Position numbers and translations under genes: made by a program
The notes under the pieces: generated by a model
What the model was told of the DNA's origin: nothing
The model's database searches: none
Seen by the model: the letters and a program-made list of their open reading frames with translations, nothing else
Assembly: GCA_018436595.1 (NCBI GenBank)
Contig: JAHDLC010000016.1
Coordinates: forward strand, 28,185-92,184
Origin: Synergistaceae bacterium
GTDB lineage: Bacteria > Synergistota > Synergistia > Synergistales > Aminobacteriaceae
Reading direction: 5' to 3'
DNA: 64,000 bases
In this document: piece after piece, positions 27,522-37,102 of the stretch
How the letters are laid out: each line of letters starts with the position of its first letter
Numbering within the stretch: the first letter of the stretch is position 1

Positions 27522-28608
27522 GATTCGTAATCTCCCTTCCAATACTGGACGAGATCAGCCGCCATAAACGTTCAGACTCATCTCCCTCCGAAAATTCTTT
27601 CCTGACGGTTTGTGCCTTTCGAAGGACGCGCAGTATCTTTTCTTTCAAGAATTCCAGAGGTTCATCTTCTCTCCAGATTTCTCCGGAGGCAATTTTTTCA
27701 AAACATTCGGCGTTTCTTTGCTGGTGGTTGTCCGCAGCCTGCTTCCAGGGAACAATAACGGCAGGGATCCCCCAAAGCATCAGCTCGGAAAGCGTCGATG
27801 CCCCTCCCCGAGCTACGGCTCCGTCGATGACGGAAAAAAAGTCGGTCATATCCCACTGCTTCTCTACAAAAATCACGTTTTCCGGATAATCCCCGGCAAA
27901 AAGAACGGATTGAAGCTGCTGCGACGCTCCAAGCAAAAGAAAGGTATGTTTTTGTAATACCTTGTCTCTTACCACACAACTCAATAATTGTATCAGCCGT
28001 TCGCTCATAAGTGAACCGCCCAAAACTCCGATTATGTTGTTTTCTGGAAAAGTTCTCCCTGTTTGGAGTCTCAGCCAGGCATCCCTGGGATCCCGGGCTG
28101 TAAAGGAGCGAACGGGGACTCCGGTGGGAACGAATGTGCCGGGAGTGAAGGGAAGACACTCGCTCCACCCGGTGGCAATTTTCTTCTTCAGCCGGGAAGC
28201 GAGCCGGGTCACTTTTCCTGCTGCTGCATTCTGCTCATGAACGATGACAGGCACTCCGGCAAGATGACATGCGAGCAGCGGCACGAAGGACACGTATCCG
28301 CCGAAAAGAAGGCAGCAATCGCATTCCTCCTTTCGTAAATAAGTCCTGAAGGATAAGAACGATGAAAGGGTTTCCTTCCACCTGACAATCCGGGGGCCGA
28401 TGCCGGGTGTTCCGAAAGGAGAACCTGAAAGAGGCAGGGAGAAGGGGGCAATCCCCCGGGAAGCATAAATTTCCTGTTCCAGGGGGCGTGACCCGCAGAC
28501 AAAGGAGAGTGTCACGTCTGCTTCAGAGGCAAGCAGCCATTCCGCGAAGGCGAGAGCGGGGAAGATATGACCTCCGGTTCCTCCGGCGACGATGCAGAGA
28601 CTGGTCAT
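27514..28608 (-). CDS. murG: UDP-GlcNAc:lipid I N-acetylglucosaminyltransferase
   Basis: MurG turns lipid I into lipid II at the inner face of the membrane. The 364-residue protein has the N-terminal GGTGGHIFPALAFA loop, GGYVSFVPLLA, HEQNAAAGKVTR, LGGSLMSERL, and the UDP-GlcNAc binding region GGASTLSELMLWGIPAVIVPW followed by NHQQRNAE. ATG 28608 overlaps the ftsW stop (ATGA) and lies behind AGGGAGG; the longer frame starts 17 residues earlier inside ftsW. Confidence 0.96.
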   Translation of the reverse strand: MTSLCIVAGGTGGHIFPALAFAEWLLASEADVTLSFVCGSRPLEQEIYASRGIAPFSLPLSGSPFGTPGIGPRIVRWKETLSSFLSFRTYLRKEECDCCLLFGGYVSFVPLLACHLAGVPVIVHEQNAAAGKVTRLASRLKKKIATGWSECLPFTPGTFVPTGVPVRSFTARDPRDAWLRLQTGRTFPENNIIGVLGGSLMSERLIQLLSCVVRDKVLQKHTFLLLGASQQLQSVLFAGDYPENVIFVEKQWDMTDFFSVIDGAVARGGASTLSELMLWGIPAVIVPWKQAADNHQQRNAECFEKIASGEIWREDEPLEFLKEKILRVLRKAQTVRKEFSEGDESERLWRLISSSIGREITNLG

Positions 28609-29726
28609 GGGAGTGATGCCTCCCTGCAGACCCGCAAAAGGAGTCCGATTTTTGCCCACATGAAGAGGAGAGAGCTTCCTCCGTAGCTGATGAAGGGAAG
28701 AGGAATTCCTGTGAGGGGCATGAGCTTGAGTACTCCACCGAGATTAATGAACAGCGGAATAAGGACGGAGACCGTAAGAGCCCAGATGAGAGTCGCCCTG
28801 AATCCCTCGGCTTTTTTGTAGGCTGAGCAGGCCCGTATCGTCCATAACAGGAAAAAGAAGAGGATAAAGAATGTGCCGATAAAGCCGAACTCTTCTCCCA
28901 CGGTGGCGAAAATATAGTCGGTATGGGCTGCGGGAAGGTAATTCAGTTTCTGAAGTCCCTTCCCCACTCCTACGCCGAAGAGACCGCCGTTGGAGAAGGC
29001 CACCAGTCCCTGGATAACCTGGAATCCGCTGTCCATGGGCTGCTCCCACGGATCGAGAAAAGCAATGTATCTTCTGAGACGATATCCTTCCCTGATGATA
29101 AACATGAAAAAAAACGGAAATCCTGCAGCACCGGCGATGAAAGGCCAGCTCCATCCCCTGGACTGGACATGAATCGCCATGGATAAAGTGAAAATGAGGA
29201 TGGTTCCACCCATGTTCGGCTGGAAGAGGAGGGGAATCACCGAAAGAAAGAGGACGGGGACCGTGATGGTGAGAAACGCCGATAGTCCTCTTTTTTCCGA
29301 TGTGGTCAATAGCCTTGAAAGATGTACCGCCAGGGCCAGGTTCAGGAATTCTATGGGCTGAAAGCGGAGCCCGGCAAAGCCTATCCATCTCCTTGCACCA
29401 CCAGCCTTGATGCCTATGCCGGGAATAAGAGTCAGAACGAGGAGAACAAGGGAAAAGAGCCAGATTGTCCCACTGGCTTTTTTCCAGAAAGAAAGGGGGA
29501 TCATGTACATCACCAGCATCCCCGCTATTCCGACCAGCAACCAGTGTACCTGTTTCATCCCGAGGGTGAAGGGTGAACCGTACTCTTCAAGGGATGTATG
29601 GGACGTAAGGGAGAAAATCATGAGGATGCCGAAAATAGCAAGCAGGAGCGGGATGATCCAGAGGAAAGGATCACCCTGGGGGCGTCCGGCAGGAACTTCT
29701 GCGGAAAGCATAGATTCTTCTCTCAT
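28605..29726 (-). CDS. ftsW: Lipid II polymerase FtsW (SEDS family)
   Basis: FtsW is the septal peptidoglycan polymerase working with FtsI. The 373-residue protein has about ten membrane helices and SEDS signatures: GGARRWIGFAGLRFQPIEF, FQPNMGGTIL, AFLDPWEQPMDSGFQVIQGLVAFSNGGLFGVG, HTDYIFATVGEEFGF and PLPFISYGGSSLL. ATG 29726 follows GGAGGGAAGCTC and overlaps the murD stop by four bases; the longer frame would run 28 residues into murD. Only one SEDS gene is in the window; FtsW rather than RodA is inferred from its position. Confidence 0.95.
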   Translation of the reverse strand: MREESMLSAEVPAGRPQGDPFLWIIPLLLAIFGILMIFSLTSHTSLEEYGSPFTLGMKQVHWLLVGIAGMLVMYMIPLSFWKKASGTIWLFSLVLLVLTLIPGIGIKAGGARRWIGFAGLRFQPIEFLNLALAVHLSRLLTTSEKRGLSAFLTITVPVLFLSVIPLLFQPNMGGTILIFTLSMAIHVQSRGWSWPFIAGAAGFPFFFMFIIREGYRLRRYIAFLDPWEQPMDSGFQVIQGLVAFSNGGLFGVGVGKGLQKLNYLPAAHTDYIFATVGEEFGFIGTFFILFFFLLWTIRACSAYKKAEGFRATLIWALTVSVLIPLFINLGGVLKLMPLTGIPLPFISYGGSSLLFMWAKIGLLLRVCREASLP

Positions 29727-31093
29727 GAGCTTCCCTCCAGGGACAGAACGATACTCTTGAAGTGTTCTCCCCTTTTCTTGTAATTCGGATAAATGTCCCA
29801 GCTGGTGCATGCAGGGGAAAGGAGGACCACGCCTTTCCCGGGAAGGGCTGAAGCGGCCTTTTTCACGGCATCTTCCATCCCCTCGGCTTCAATGATCGCT
29901 CCGTACCCGGCTTTCTTGAGAGCGCTGACGATTTTTTCCCGCTCCTCCCCCATCACCACTGCCACGAGAGCTTCTTTCCGCACCGTTTCCGCCAGGGGGG
30001 CGTAATCTTCGCCTTTTCCCTGCCCCCCAAGGATGATGGCCTTCGGACCTTCAATGGAGGTCAGGGCGGTACAGGTGGAGGCTACGTTCGTTCCCTTGGA
30101 GTCGTCAATGAAGAGAACACCCCCGATGTCGGCAACCATTTCGCACCTGTGGGGCAGCCCGCTGAATCCTGTGAAAAGGCCGGGCATGTCCTTCTCCCCG
30201 AGGAGACGAAGAACGCCCGCCGCCATGGAAGCGTTTTCGATGTTGTGCCTTCCTATGAGGGGAAGATCATCAAAACCGAAAAGTTTCTCATCCTCATTCC
30301 CGGTTCTGAAATACACGGACCTGGTTCTTTCGTCGGCAAGAATCGCCTTTTTGCACCGGCCGGAAAAGTCCTCTTTCCACGAGAAGCACACGAACCGGTC
30401 ATCAGCAAGGTCCAAACCAAGGACAGTCCTGTCTCTCTCCTGGACGACCGCTATCCCGCACTCCCTTTGGGTGCTGATGATCCTGGCCTTTGCCCGGACA
30501 TATTCTTCGTAGCTTCCATGCCAGTCAATGTGGTCCGGTGCCAGGTTGGTCACGACAGCCACACTGCAGGACAGGCGGGAATTCCAGTGGAGCTGGAAAC
30601 TGCTCAGTTCCACCACGATATAATCCCAGTTCCTGAAAGCGGAGTCGGCAAGGGAAGTCCCGATGTTTCCGGCGACAGAAACAGCAAAACCTTTTCTGGT
30701 GAGCATATGCCCGAGGAGTGCGGTGGTTGTGCTTTTGCCGTTGCTTCCCGTTACCCCCAGCACTTTCCCCCGGAGAAAAGGGGCAAGAAAGTCGAGTTCT
30801 CCCGTGACCGGTATACCCCTTTTTCGTGCCTCGATAACCACCGGAGCCGCAGGAGGGACACCCGAACCTGCCACAACCATGTCGGCATCGCAGGCCCGGC
30901 CTGAATGGCCGTCTTCCTCCCAGGCAATCCCCTTTTTCCTGAACATGGCCCGGGCCTCTTCATCCAGGTGTTTTCTCTCGGTGACGAAAACCGATGCGCC
31001 CAGCCCGGCAGCGAGTGAGGCCAGGCCTTTGCCGCTGACTCCGGATCCGATGATGGTGATTTTTTTTCCCTGAAGATTATTCGCTGGTTCCAT
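29723..31093 (-). CDS. murD: UDP-N-acetylmuramoyl-L-alanine--D-glutamate ligase
   Basis: MurD adds D-Glu to UDP-MurNAc-L-Ala. The 456-residue product has the N-terminal IIGSGVSGKGLASLAAGLGA Rossmann strand, VVAGSGVPPAAP, ATP loop VTGSNGKSTTTALLGHML, the LSSFQLHWN motif, NLAPDHIDWHGSYEEYVRAK, FIDDSKGTN and the C-terminal LLSPACTSWDIYPNYKKRGEHF. All are diagnostic of MurD rather than MurC, E or F. ATG 31093 is behind AGAGGTG; mraY ends 29 bases upstream. Confidence 0.97.
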   Translation of the reverse strand: MEPANNLQGKKITIIGSGVSGKGLASLAAGLGASVFVTERKHLDEEARAMFRKKGIAWEEDGHSGRACDADMVVAGSGVPPAAPVVIEARKRGIPVTGELDFLAPFLRGKVLGVTGSNGKSTTTALLGHMLTRKGFAVSVAGNIGTSLADSAFRNWDYIVVELSSFQLHWNSRLSCSVAVVTNLAPDHIDWHGSYEEYVRAKARIISTQRECGIAVVQERDRTVLGLDLADDRFVCFSWKEDFSGRCKKAILADERTRSVYFRTGNEDEKLFGFDDLPLIGRHNIENASMAAGVLRLLGEKDMPGLFTGFSGLPHRCEMVADIGGVLFIDDSKGTNVASTCTALTSIEGPKAIILGGQGKGEDYAPLAETVRKEALVAVVMGEEREKIVSALKKAGYGAIIEAEGMEDAVKKAASALPGKGVVLLSPACTSWDIYPNYKKRGEHFKSIVLSLEGSS

Positions 31094-31122
31094 GGCTATA
31101 CACCTCTAAAGACCGGGGAACG

Positions 31123-32079
31123 TCAGTTCCCGAAATATGACGAAAAAAGGACCGCCGTAATGGCCAGGCCGACTCCGTGAACAAGCCAGAACCTGGTGAC
31201 GATATGGTTTTCTCTCCAGCCCAGCAGCTCGAAATGGTGGTGCACAGGGCTCATGAGAAAAACCTTTTTTTTGAAACCGTAAATCGCCGTCAGCTGCGCG
31301 GAAACCGAAAGGATCTCAAGCCCGTAGACAAACCCGAGAGGAATGAGGGCGACAAGGCAGTCGCCGTGTATGGCAGTGCTGACGATGAGACCTGCTATAA
31401 AATGGGATCCCACATCCCCCATGAAGACTTTTGCCGGATAGGCGTTGTGCCAGAGAAAAGCGGCACAGAGGCCGAGCCCGGTGACGGCGCCGTAAAATGC
31501 GGAGCCCCGGAGTGGAAGCCAGAGAAGTGCGCCTGCCATGGAAATGACACACGCCCCTGCAGCGAGGCCGTCAAGGCCGTCGGTCACGTTGACCGCATTG
31601 AGCATACCTATGGAAAGAAAGGCTGCAAGGGGGACGGCAAGCCACGGAGAAATAAGGATCCCGGGCCAGATGCTAATTCCCCGGGAAAGGGAAATCCATA
31701 TTACCCAGGGAAAGACGATGAAAACCTGAAAGGCGAGCTTGTAGAGGCTTGGAAACCCTTCACTTGACTTTTTGCTGAATTTTATCCAGTCGTCCGCAAA
31801 TCCCACTGCGGCGGAAAGAATGGGAAAAAACCAGAAAAGTGCCAGTTCACCCGGAGCAGCGTCTGAGAACCATCCGGCCAGGAGGATGGATGCAAGAGCC
31901 GTGGCGATGAACACGATGCCTCCCATGGAAGGAGTGGATGACTTGGTCTCCATGTGGCTCTGGATGCCGTAGGCCTTCTGGGCGAGGGTTATCTGCCGGC
32001 GGTTTAGGGCGTGAATCCACCTGGACTGAAGGAAAATTTCGAGAATAATGACCACTGAAAAAATAAAAATGAATTTCAT
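31123..32079 (-). CDS. mraY: Phospho-N-acetylmuramoyl-pentapeptide-transferase
   Basis: MraY transfers phospho-MurNAc-pentapeptide to undecaprenyl phosphate, making lipid I. The 318-residue protein has about ten membrane helices and the family motifs STPSMGGIVFI, GFADDWIKFSKKSSEG (Asp-Asp), NVTDGLDGLAAG, FLWHNAYPAKVFMGDVGSHFIAG and the cytosolic MSPVHHHFELLGWREN. ATG 32079 overlaps the murF stop (ATGA), so translation is probably coupled. Confidence 0.97.
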   Translation of the reverse strand: MKFIFIFSVVIILEIFLQSRWIHALNRRQITLAQKAYGIQSHMETKSSTPSMGGIVFIATALASILLAGWFSDAAPGELALFWFFPILSAAVGFADDWIKFSKKSSEGFPSLYKLAFQVFIVFPWVIWISLSRGISIWPGILISPWLAVPLAAFLSIGMLNAVNVTDGLDGLAAGACVISMAGALLWLPLRGSAFYGAVTGLGLCAAFLWHNAYPAKVFMGDVGSHFIAGLIVSTAIHGDCLVALIPLGFVYGLEILSVSAQLTAIYGFKKKVFLMSPVHHHFELLGWRENHIVTRFWLVHGVGLAITAVLFSSYFGN

Positions 32080-33458
32080 GATGACCCCTCCCGGCAGAGA
32101 ATATCTACAAGCCTGTCGAGCCGGTTGCCGTGGGATCCCTTGATTACGATGGCGTCACCTTTACCCAGTTCCTTCCCGAGACAGTCTCCCAGCTTTTGGA
32201 GACTGTCGCTCCAGAGGACAAGGCGAGGTCCTGCCTGACCGTCGAACGGGGCAATCCTTTCCCAGGTTTTGCCCACAAGCCAGACGGTATCGAAAGAACG
32301 GAGAAGGGGCAGCAGATCCCGGTGGAAATCATCGCCTCTCTCCCCGAGTTCAAGCATTTCACCGACGACCGCATAAGTGCGGCGCGTCTCCATTTCGCCT
32401 GCTGCCCTCAAAACGGCCGACATGGAGGCGGGATTAGCATTGTAGGAATCGTCGATGAGGCATGCTCCTGAATTGAGGGTTCTGATGAGTCCTCGTCCTT
32501 CAAGGGAATGGGTCCCTTTTAGAGCTGCAGCGGCTTTCTCTCCGGGAACTCCGAGCCGGGTGCTTATGCCGATTGCAAATGCCATCGGGTAGGCTGCGTG
32601 TTTTCCGAAAGCCCCGGATTGTACGGCGAGGATATCCCCCCCGGGGATTTCAAGGGAAAAGGAAAGTTCAGGGATGCCTTTTTCGATGGAAAAAACCGGG
32701 GCAAGTATGCGGTAATCGCACTCCCCCGTTCCTGCGGAGAACCCGGCAATTCCTGCCGGAAGCCGTGAAGCCGCCCTGACAAGAAGAGGATTGTCTCCGT
32801 TGAAGAAAAAGGACTGGAGAGCAGATGATCCGGCGATCTCCATTTTGGCCTCGAGCACACCCTCCACCGATCCGAACCCCTCGAGGTGGGCGGGCGCCAC
32901 TTCAGTGATCACGGAAATGGTGGGAGGGAAGAAGCGGACCATTTCCCCGATTTCTCCGGGGTGGTTGGTGCCCATTTCAAGCACGAGAACCTCTGACTCT
33001 TCCGGAAGGGCAAGGATGGTCATGGAGCACCCGATGAGAGTATTGTAGCTGTGTTCCGCTGAATGGACCTTCATGGAAGTTTTCAGACATCTCACAAGAT
33101 AGTCCCTCGTGGTTGTTTTGCCTACGCTTCCGGTAATTGCTATGACGTGCAGTTTTTTACCATGGCGGGAAAGCCGCTTTTCCGCCATGGCGGGAAGGGC
33201 CTTGTAGGTATCGCTGACCTTTACCGAGGCGACCGGGGAGGGAATGTCCCGGTCTTCCTCGCAGATGATGAGGGATGCTCCGCGGGCTATGGCATCGGGT
33301 ATAAAGGTGTGCCCGTCTGTGTTTTCTCCCCGGAATGCGACAAAGGCGTCTCCTTTCCGGACCAGCCTGCTATCGGCGAGCAGTCTGCCGGAAAAGACAC
33401 CGTCGGGGCCCCGCAGTTTGGAACCTGCGAGTTCAGCGATAAAAGAAAATGTGTTCAT
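32076..33458 (-). CDS. murF: UDP-MurNAc-tripeptide--D-alanyl-D-alanine ligase
   Basis: MurF adds D-Ala-D-Ala to finish the pentapeptide. The 460-residue protein has the substrate region LLADSRLVRKGDAFVAFRGENTDGHTFI, ATP loop ITGSVGKTTTRDYLV, the EMGTNHPGEIGEMV motif typical of MurF, VAPAHLEGFGS, and DDSYNANPASM. ATG 33458 overlaps the murE TGA; a GTG two codons earlier is possible. ddl, which would supply the dipeptide, is not in this cluster. Confidence 0.96.
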   Translation of the reverse strand: MNTFSFIAELAGSKLRGPDGVFSGRLLADSRLVRKGDAFVAFRGENTDGHTFIPDAIARGASLIICEEDRDIPSPVASVKVSDTYKALPAMAEKRLSRHGKKLHVIAITGSVGKTTTRDYLVRCLKTSMKVHSAEHSYNTLIGCSMTILALPEESEVLVLEMGTNHPGEIGEMVRFFPPTISVITEVAPAHLEGFGSVEGVLEAKMEIAGSSALQSFFFNGDNPLLVRAASRLPAGIAGFSAGTGECDYRILAPVFSIEKGIPELSFSLEIPGGDILAVQSGAFGKHAAYPMAFAIGISTRLGVPGEKAAAALKGTHSLEGRGLIRTLNSGACLIDDSYNANPASMSAVLRAAGEMETRRTYAVVGEMLELGERGDDFHRDLLPLLRSFDTVWLVGKTWERIAPFDGQAGPRLVLWSDSLQKLGDCLGKELGKGDAIVIKGSHGNRLDRLVDILCREGSS

Positions 33459-34963
33459 TCCCACGTCAAGCCTCTCTCCTGAACCCAGTCAAGGACAGTC
33501 TCTCTGTCTGAATAGGGTATGGTCTGATTTCCGATGATGAGATATTTTTCCGGCCCTTTCCCGGTGACGGCAACCACATCTCCGGCCCGTGCTTCATCAA
33601 GGGCTCTTCTGATTGCCGCTTTTCTGTCGAGGATAATTTCCGTTTCAGGTTCCCTTTCTGAAGAACGGATGCCTTCGCAAATCTGATCCGCAATATCGCC
33701 GGGATCTTCGCTCCTCGGGTTGTCCATGGTGACGATGATCCTGTCGCAGAGCCGGGCGGCGGTCATGCCGAGAGAATGGCGGTTCGGCTGGAATCGCTCC
33801 CCTCCGTGGCCGAAAACGGCGAAAAGTCTGCAGGCGCACATGTTCCGGAGTTCGGACAGTACATTTCCCAAGGCCGCAGGGGTATGGGCGAAATCAATTA
33901 TCACGCAGACTCCGCTGGAAAGATAATACCGCTCCAGTCTTCCCGGAACCTGGGGCATGGTTCTGAGCGCGGCGGCTGTCCTTTCGGGATTCTCCACAAA
34001 CGGCTGAAGAATAGCGATCGAGCCCAGTGCATTATACACATTGAACCGCCCCGGAAGAGGAAGAAAAACCTTCAGATCTTTCTGCCTGCCGGGCAGGCGG
34101 ACAGAAAATTCATTTCCTGAGGGTGTTGCGGAAAGAATACTTCCCCTGACGCCTTCGGCGCTGTTCTCTCCAAGGCCGAAAGGGATGAGTTTTCCCGGAA
34201 AGGCGGAGAGCAGCATCCTTCCATGAAGGTCATCCATATTGGAAGCTCCGTGCCAGCCGTCCTTCATATACTGTGAAAAAAGACGGCTTTTCGCCTGAAA
34301 ATAATCCTCAATGGTCTTGTGATAATCCAGGTGCTCTTCGCTGAGATTCGTGAAGACGGCACCGTCGAAGGAGCAGCCTTCGAGTCTTCCGAGAGACAGT
34401 CCGTGGGATGACGCTTCCATGACGCAGGCCCCGCATCCGTTTTTCACCATGGATGCAAGGGAACGCTGGATTTCATAGCTTTCCGGGGTTGTTCTTCCGG
34501 CATCTTTCTCAACGGCGCCGTCGTTGTATACAATGGTTCCGAAAAGGCCGGTCCTGATTCCCAGGGATTGAAGGATATGCCGTATCATCCACGTCGTGGT
34601 GCTTTTTCCGTTGGTTCCGGTAACGGCGAACATTTTCATACTTGAGGAAGGATATCCGTACACGATCGAAGCGAGGCGGCCCATGTCCCTTCGGACATCG
34701 GAGGTCAGCAGCTGGGGGACAGGGAAGGGAATCTCCCTGTCGGTCAGGATGGCGCATGCCCCCTTTTCTACCGCTGCAGCCGCAAAATCAAGCCCGTCTC
34801 TCTTTTCTCCCCTGACACAGCAAAAAACGGAACCTGGAACGACTTCCCTGCTGTCTCCCGTGACCTGCTCCAGTAATGGCGGGTTCACCGGAAAATTCCG
34901 GACGGCCGGCGATGAACCGTATTTTTTTCCGAATTGATCCAGAACCGAGTTCAAGAACGGCAT
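33455..34963 (-). CDS. murE: UDP-MurNAc-dipeptide--meso-diaminopimelate ligase
   Basis: MurE adds the third stem-peptide residue. The 502-residue protein has VTGDSREVVPGSVFCCVRG, ATP loop VTGTNGKSTTTWMIRHIL, EASSHGLSLGRL, FTNLSEEHLDYH and IIDFAHTPAAL. The specificity motif reads DNPR (in TMDNPRSEDP), the version seen in enzymes that use meso-diaminopimelate rather than lysine. ATG 34963 is eight bases after GGGGAGG and four bases past the ftsI stop; the longer frame adds ten residues. Confidence 0.96.
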   Translation of the reverse strand: MPFLNSVLDQFGKKYGSSPAVRNFPVNPPLLEQVTGDSREVVPGSVFCCVRGEKRDGLDFAAAAVEKGACAILTDREIPFPVPQLLTSDVRRDMGRLASIVYGYPSSSMKMFAVTGTNGKSTTTWMIRHILQSLGIRTGLFGTIVYNDGAVEKDAGRTTPESYEIQRSLASMVKNGCGACVMEASSHGLSLGRLEGCSFDGAVFTNLSEEHLDYHKTIEDYFQAKSRLFSQYMKDGWHGASNMDDLHGRMLLSAFPGKLIPFGLGENSAEGVRGSILSATPSGNEFSVRLPGRQKDLKVFLPLPGRFNVYNALGSIAILQPFVENPERTAAALRTMPQVPGRLERYYLSSGVCVIIDFAHTPAALGNVLSELRNMCACRLFAVFGHGGERFQPNRHSLGMTAARLCDRIIVTMDNPRSEDPGDIADQICEGIRSSEREPETEIILDRKAAIRRALDEARAGDVVAVTGKGPEKYLIIGNQTIPYSDRETVLDWVQERGLTWE

Positions 34964-34967
34964 ATGG

Positions 34968-36650
34968 CTATCCTCCCCAACCGATGCATGCAAAAAGACC
35001 GGTCTGGAACATATCTTCCACTATCCGGCGGAAAACAGGGGCGGCAACATCGCCGCCGTAATATTTCCCCTTTGAGGGTTCTCCTATGACCACAAGCATG
35101 ACATAGTCCGGGTTTTCCTCAGGCCAAAAGCCGGCAAAAGACGAAACCCACTTTCCCTTTTTGTATTCTCCCTTTTCCGCCACCTGGGCCGTCCCTGTTT
35201 TTCCGGCGATGGAAACATAGGGAAGCCTTGCCATCTTGCCTGTACCGCTTTTTACCGATTCCTTCATAATCGATGAGAGCCAGGAGGCGGTTTTCGGAGA
35301 GAGGACTTCGCGAACGAGTTTACGTTCACCCTTGTAGATAATCCGGCCTGTCGAATCCTTGACTTCGGATACAATAAAGGGCCTGAGGAGAAAACCTCCG
35401 TTGGCTATAGCCGCCATGGCGTTGGCCAGGTGGAGAGGCGTGACCGCAAGTCCCTGGCCTATTGAAATATTCGAAGGAACAACCCCTCTCCATTGTTCCG
35501 GTGTGGCGAGAAGGCCGTCTTCCACTCCGTTGAGCTCCACTTCAAGTGGTTTGCTGAAGCCCCATTCCCGTACTCCATGGTACATGTCGAAAGGCTTGAC
35601 CCGCAGGCCGATCTGGGCCATGCCCGTATTCGAGGATTTGATGAGGATTTCGGAAACGGAGAGTCTTCCGTAACTTCTGTTGCTTGCTTCGGAAATATGA
35701 CCATCAGCAACCTTGATTCTGTAAGGACAGTTGAAACTTTCGGATCCTCTGACGGAACCTTTTTCTATGGCAATCCCCAGGACGATGGGTTTGAATGTGG
35801 ACCCCGGCTCGTACGTGCGCCCCGTGGAGTTATTCGCTATTCTCTTCATGTTTGTCAGGTTCTCCCTCACGTTGGGGTCGAAAGACGGCCAGCTGGCCAT
35901 GGCTACGATGGCTCCGGTTTCCGGGTCCATGCAGACAATGCTCCCCCACTTGGCTCCGTGTTCCGCGATGCCTTCATCCAGACGCTTCTCCACGATGAAC
36001 TGGATTCTCGAATCTATGGTAAGCCGGACCGATCCCGGTCCTGCAGGGATACCTTCGTCGGAATGGCGGCTGATATCGAGGGTACGTCCAGACGACTCCT
36101 TGGCCAGAATTTTGATTCCGGGAGGAGAAAAAAGCACTTTGTCCCACACCATCTCTATTCCTGACAGCCCTCTGTCGTCCACATCACAAAATCCAAGGAC
36201 ATGGGAAAGAAGGCTTCTGTTAGGATACAGGCGCTTCTTTTCGCTTATTTCGTAAATTCCCTTGAGATTCAGTGTGCGGATTTTCGCTGCTGTTTCTTCA
36301 TCCACTTTTCTGGCAAGCCAGAAGAAACGGCCGGGCATTGCCGATGAAATGGTGGCGACAATGCTGTCAGGAAGTATGTTCCGGAGTTTGGGACCGTTTG
36401 AGGGATCCCAGAAGGCGGGATCGAGGAAGAAACTTGAAGAAGGAATTGACAAAGCAAGGGCATTTCCGTTGGCATCGAGAATAGAACCCCTGTTGGTGCT
36501 GACGGGGACACGGCTCCAGTATTGCCGCCGTGATTGTTTCTCCACGCGGGGATCGGGAAAAAGCTGGAGAGAGGCTACTCTCCAGAAAAGAACCGCAAAA
36601 AAAAGAAAAACAAGAAACCAGGGGGAACCCCCAAAGCGCTTTAGCAGCAT
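34968..36650 (-). CDS. ftsI: Septal peptidoglycan transpeptidase FtsI (class B PBP)
   Basis: FtsI (PBP2b/PBP3 type) cross-links septal peptidoglycan with FtsW. The 560-residue protein has one N-terminal membrane helix (residues ~10-28) and the pedestal region with NRGSILDANGNALA. The transpeptidase domain carries the catalytic EPGSTFKP (Ser in SxxK), KSSNTGM (SxN) and AGKTGTAQV (KTG). No PASTA repeats are present. It follows the ftsL-like gene by 32 bases, within the normal dcw order. Confidence 0.96.
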   Translation of the reverse strand: MLLKRFGGSPWFLVFLFFAVLFWRVASLQLFPDPRVEKQSRRQYWSRVPVSTNRGSILDANGNALALSIPSSSFFLDPAFWDPSNGPKLRNILPDSIVATISSAMPGRFFWLARKVDEETAAKIRTLNLKGIYEISEKKRLYPNRSLLSHVLGFCDVDDRGLSGIEMVWDKVLFSPPGIKILAKESSGRTLDISRHSDEGIPAGPGSVRLTIDSRIQFIVEKRLDEGIAEHGAKWGSIVCMDPETGAIVAMASWPSFDPNVRENLTNMKRIANNSTGRTYEPGSTFKPIVLGIAIEKGSVRGSESFNCPYRIKVADGHISEASNRSYGRLSVSEILIKSSNTGMAQIGLRVKPFDMYHGVREWGFSKPLEVELNGVEDGLLATPEQWRGVVPSNISIGQGLAVTPLHLANAMAAIANGGFLLRPFIVSEVKDSTGRIIYKGERKLVREVLSPKTASWLSSIMKESVKSGTGKMARLPYVSIAGKTGTAQVAEKGEYKKGKWVSSFAGFWPEENPDYVMLVVIGEPSKGKYYGGDVAAPVFRRIVEDMFQTGLFACIGWGG

Positions 36651-36682
36651 GTTCAGTCCCTCCGAGGTGCGTCACAAGGCGA

Positions 36683-37102
36683 TCATTCTCCTGCCATCGC
36701 TTTTTCCAGGAAGAAGTAGAACCAGCCTTCCGATTCTTTTCCGGCAGCTTCTCCACCACTGTTGACCGCCGGGGCCCCATCCGCGAGAAGAGGTCCGTCC
36801 AGGCGAAGGGTTTTGACATTTGAAGCATACGTCATGCCGAGCTGTTTTTTTGAATAGCCATACACTCTTCCCGGAGAAAGAAGAGCCGACAGGTTCTGTT
36901 TGAGAGAGATCTGCTGTGCCTGAAAGGATTCAATCTGGGAGTTTATGCTGTTGAGCCTGCATTCAAGGCGAAAACTGTACAAACGAAGAATCCCAAGTCC
37001 CATGAACGATCCGAAAACGACAACGGCAGAAAAAATAAGATAAGGACAAATTTTTCTCAAAGAAAAAGAGGGAACTGCCTGATCATCTCTCTGGCTCACC
37101 AT
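36683..37102 (-). CDS. ftsL: FtsL-like bitopic division protein
   Basis: The 139-residue product has a polar cytoplasmic head and one membrane helix at about residues 19-42 (YLIFSAVVVFGSFMGLGILRLY). A short coiled-coil-prone stretch follows (LNSINSQIESFQAQQISLKQ), then LGM and a variable tail. This is the topology of FtsL, whose coiled coil pairs with FtsB and activates FtsWI. FtsL sequences are poorly conserved, so the call relies on topology and on the slot between rsmH and ftsI. The start overlaps the rsmH end by seven bases. Confidence 0.72.
   Translation of the reverse strand: MVSQRDDQAVPSFSLRKICPYLIFSAVVVFGSFMGLGILRLYSFRLECRLNSINSQIESFQAQQISLKQNLSALLSPGRVYGYSKKQLGMTYASNVKTLRLDGPLLADGAPAVNSGGEAAGKESEGWFYFFLEKAMAGE

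Noticed and set aside
26415..27530. A 371-codon plus-strand open frame
   Set aside because: It is antisense to murC, which is fully supported; no family resemblance or ribosome-binding site.
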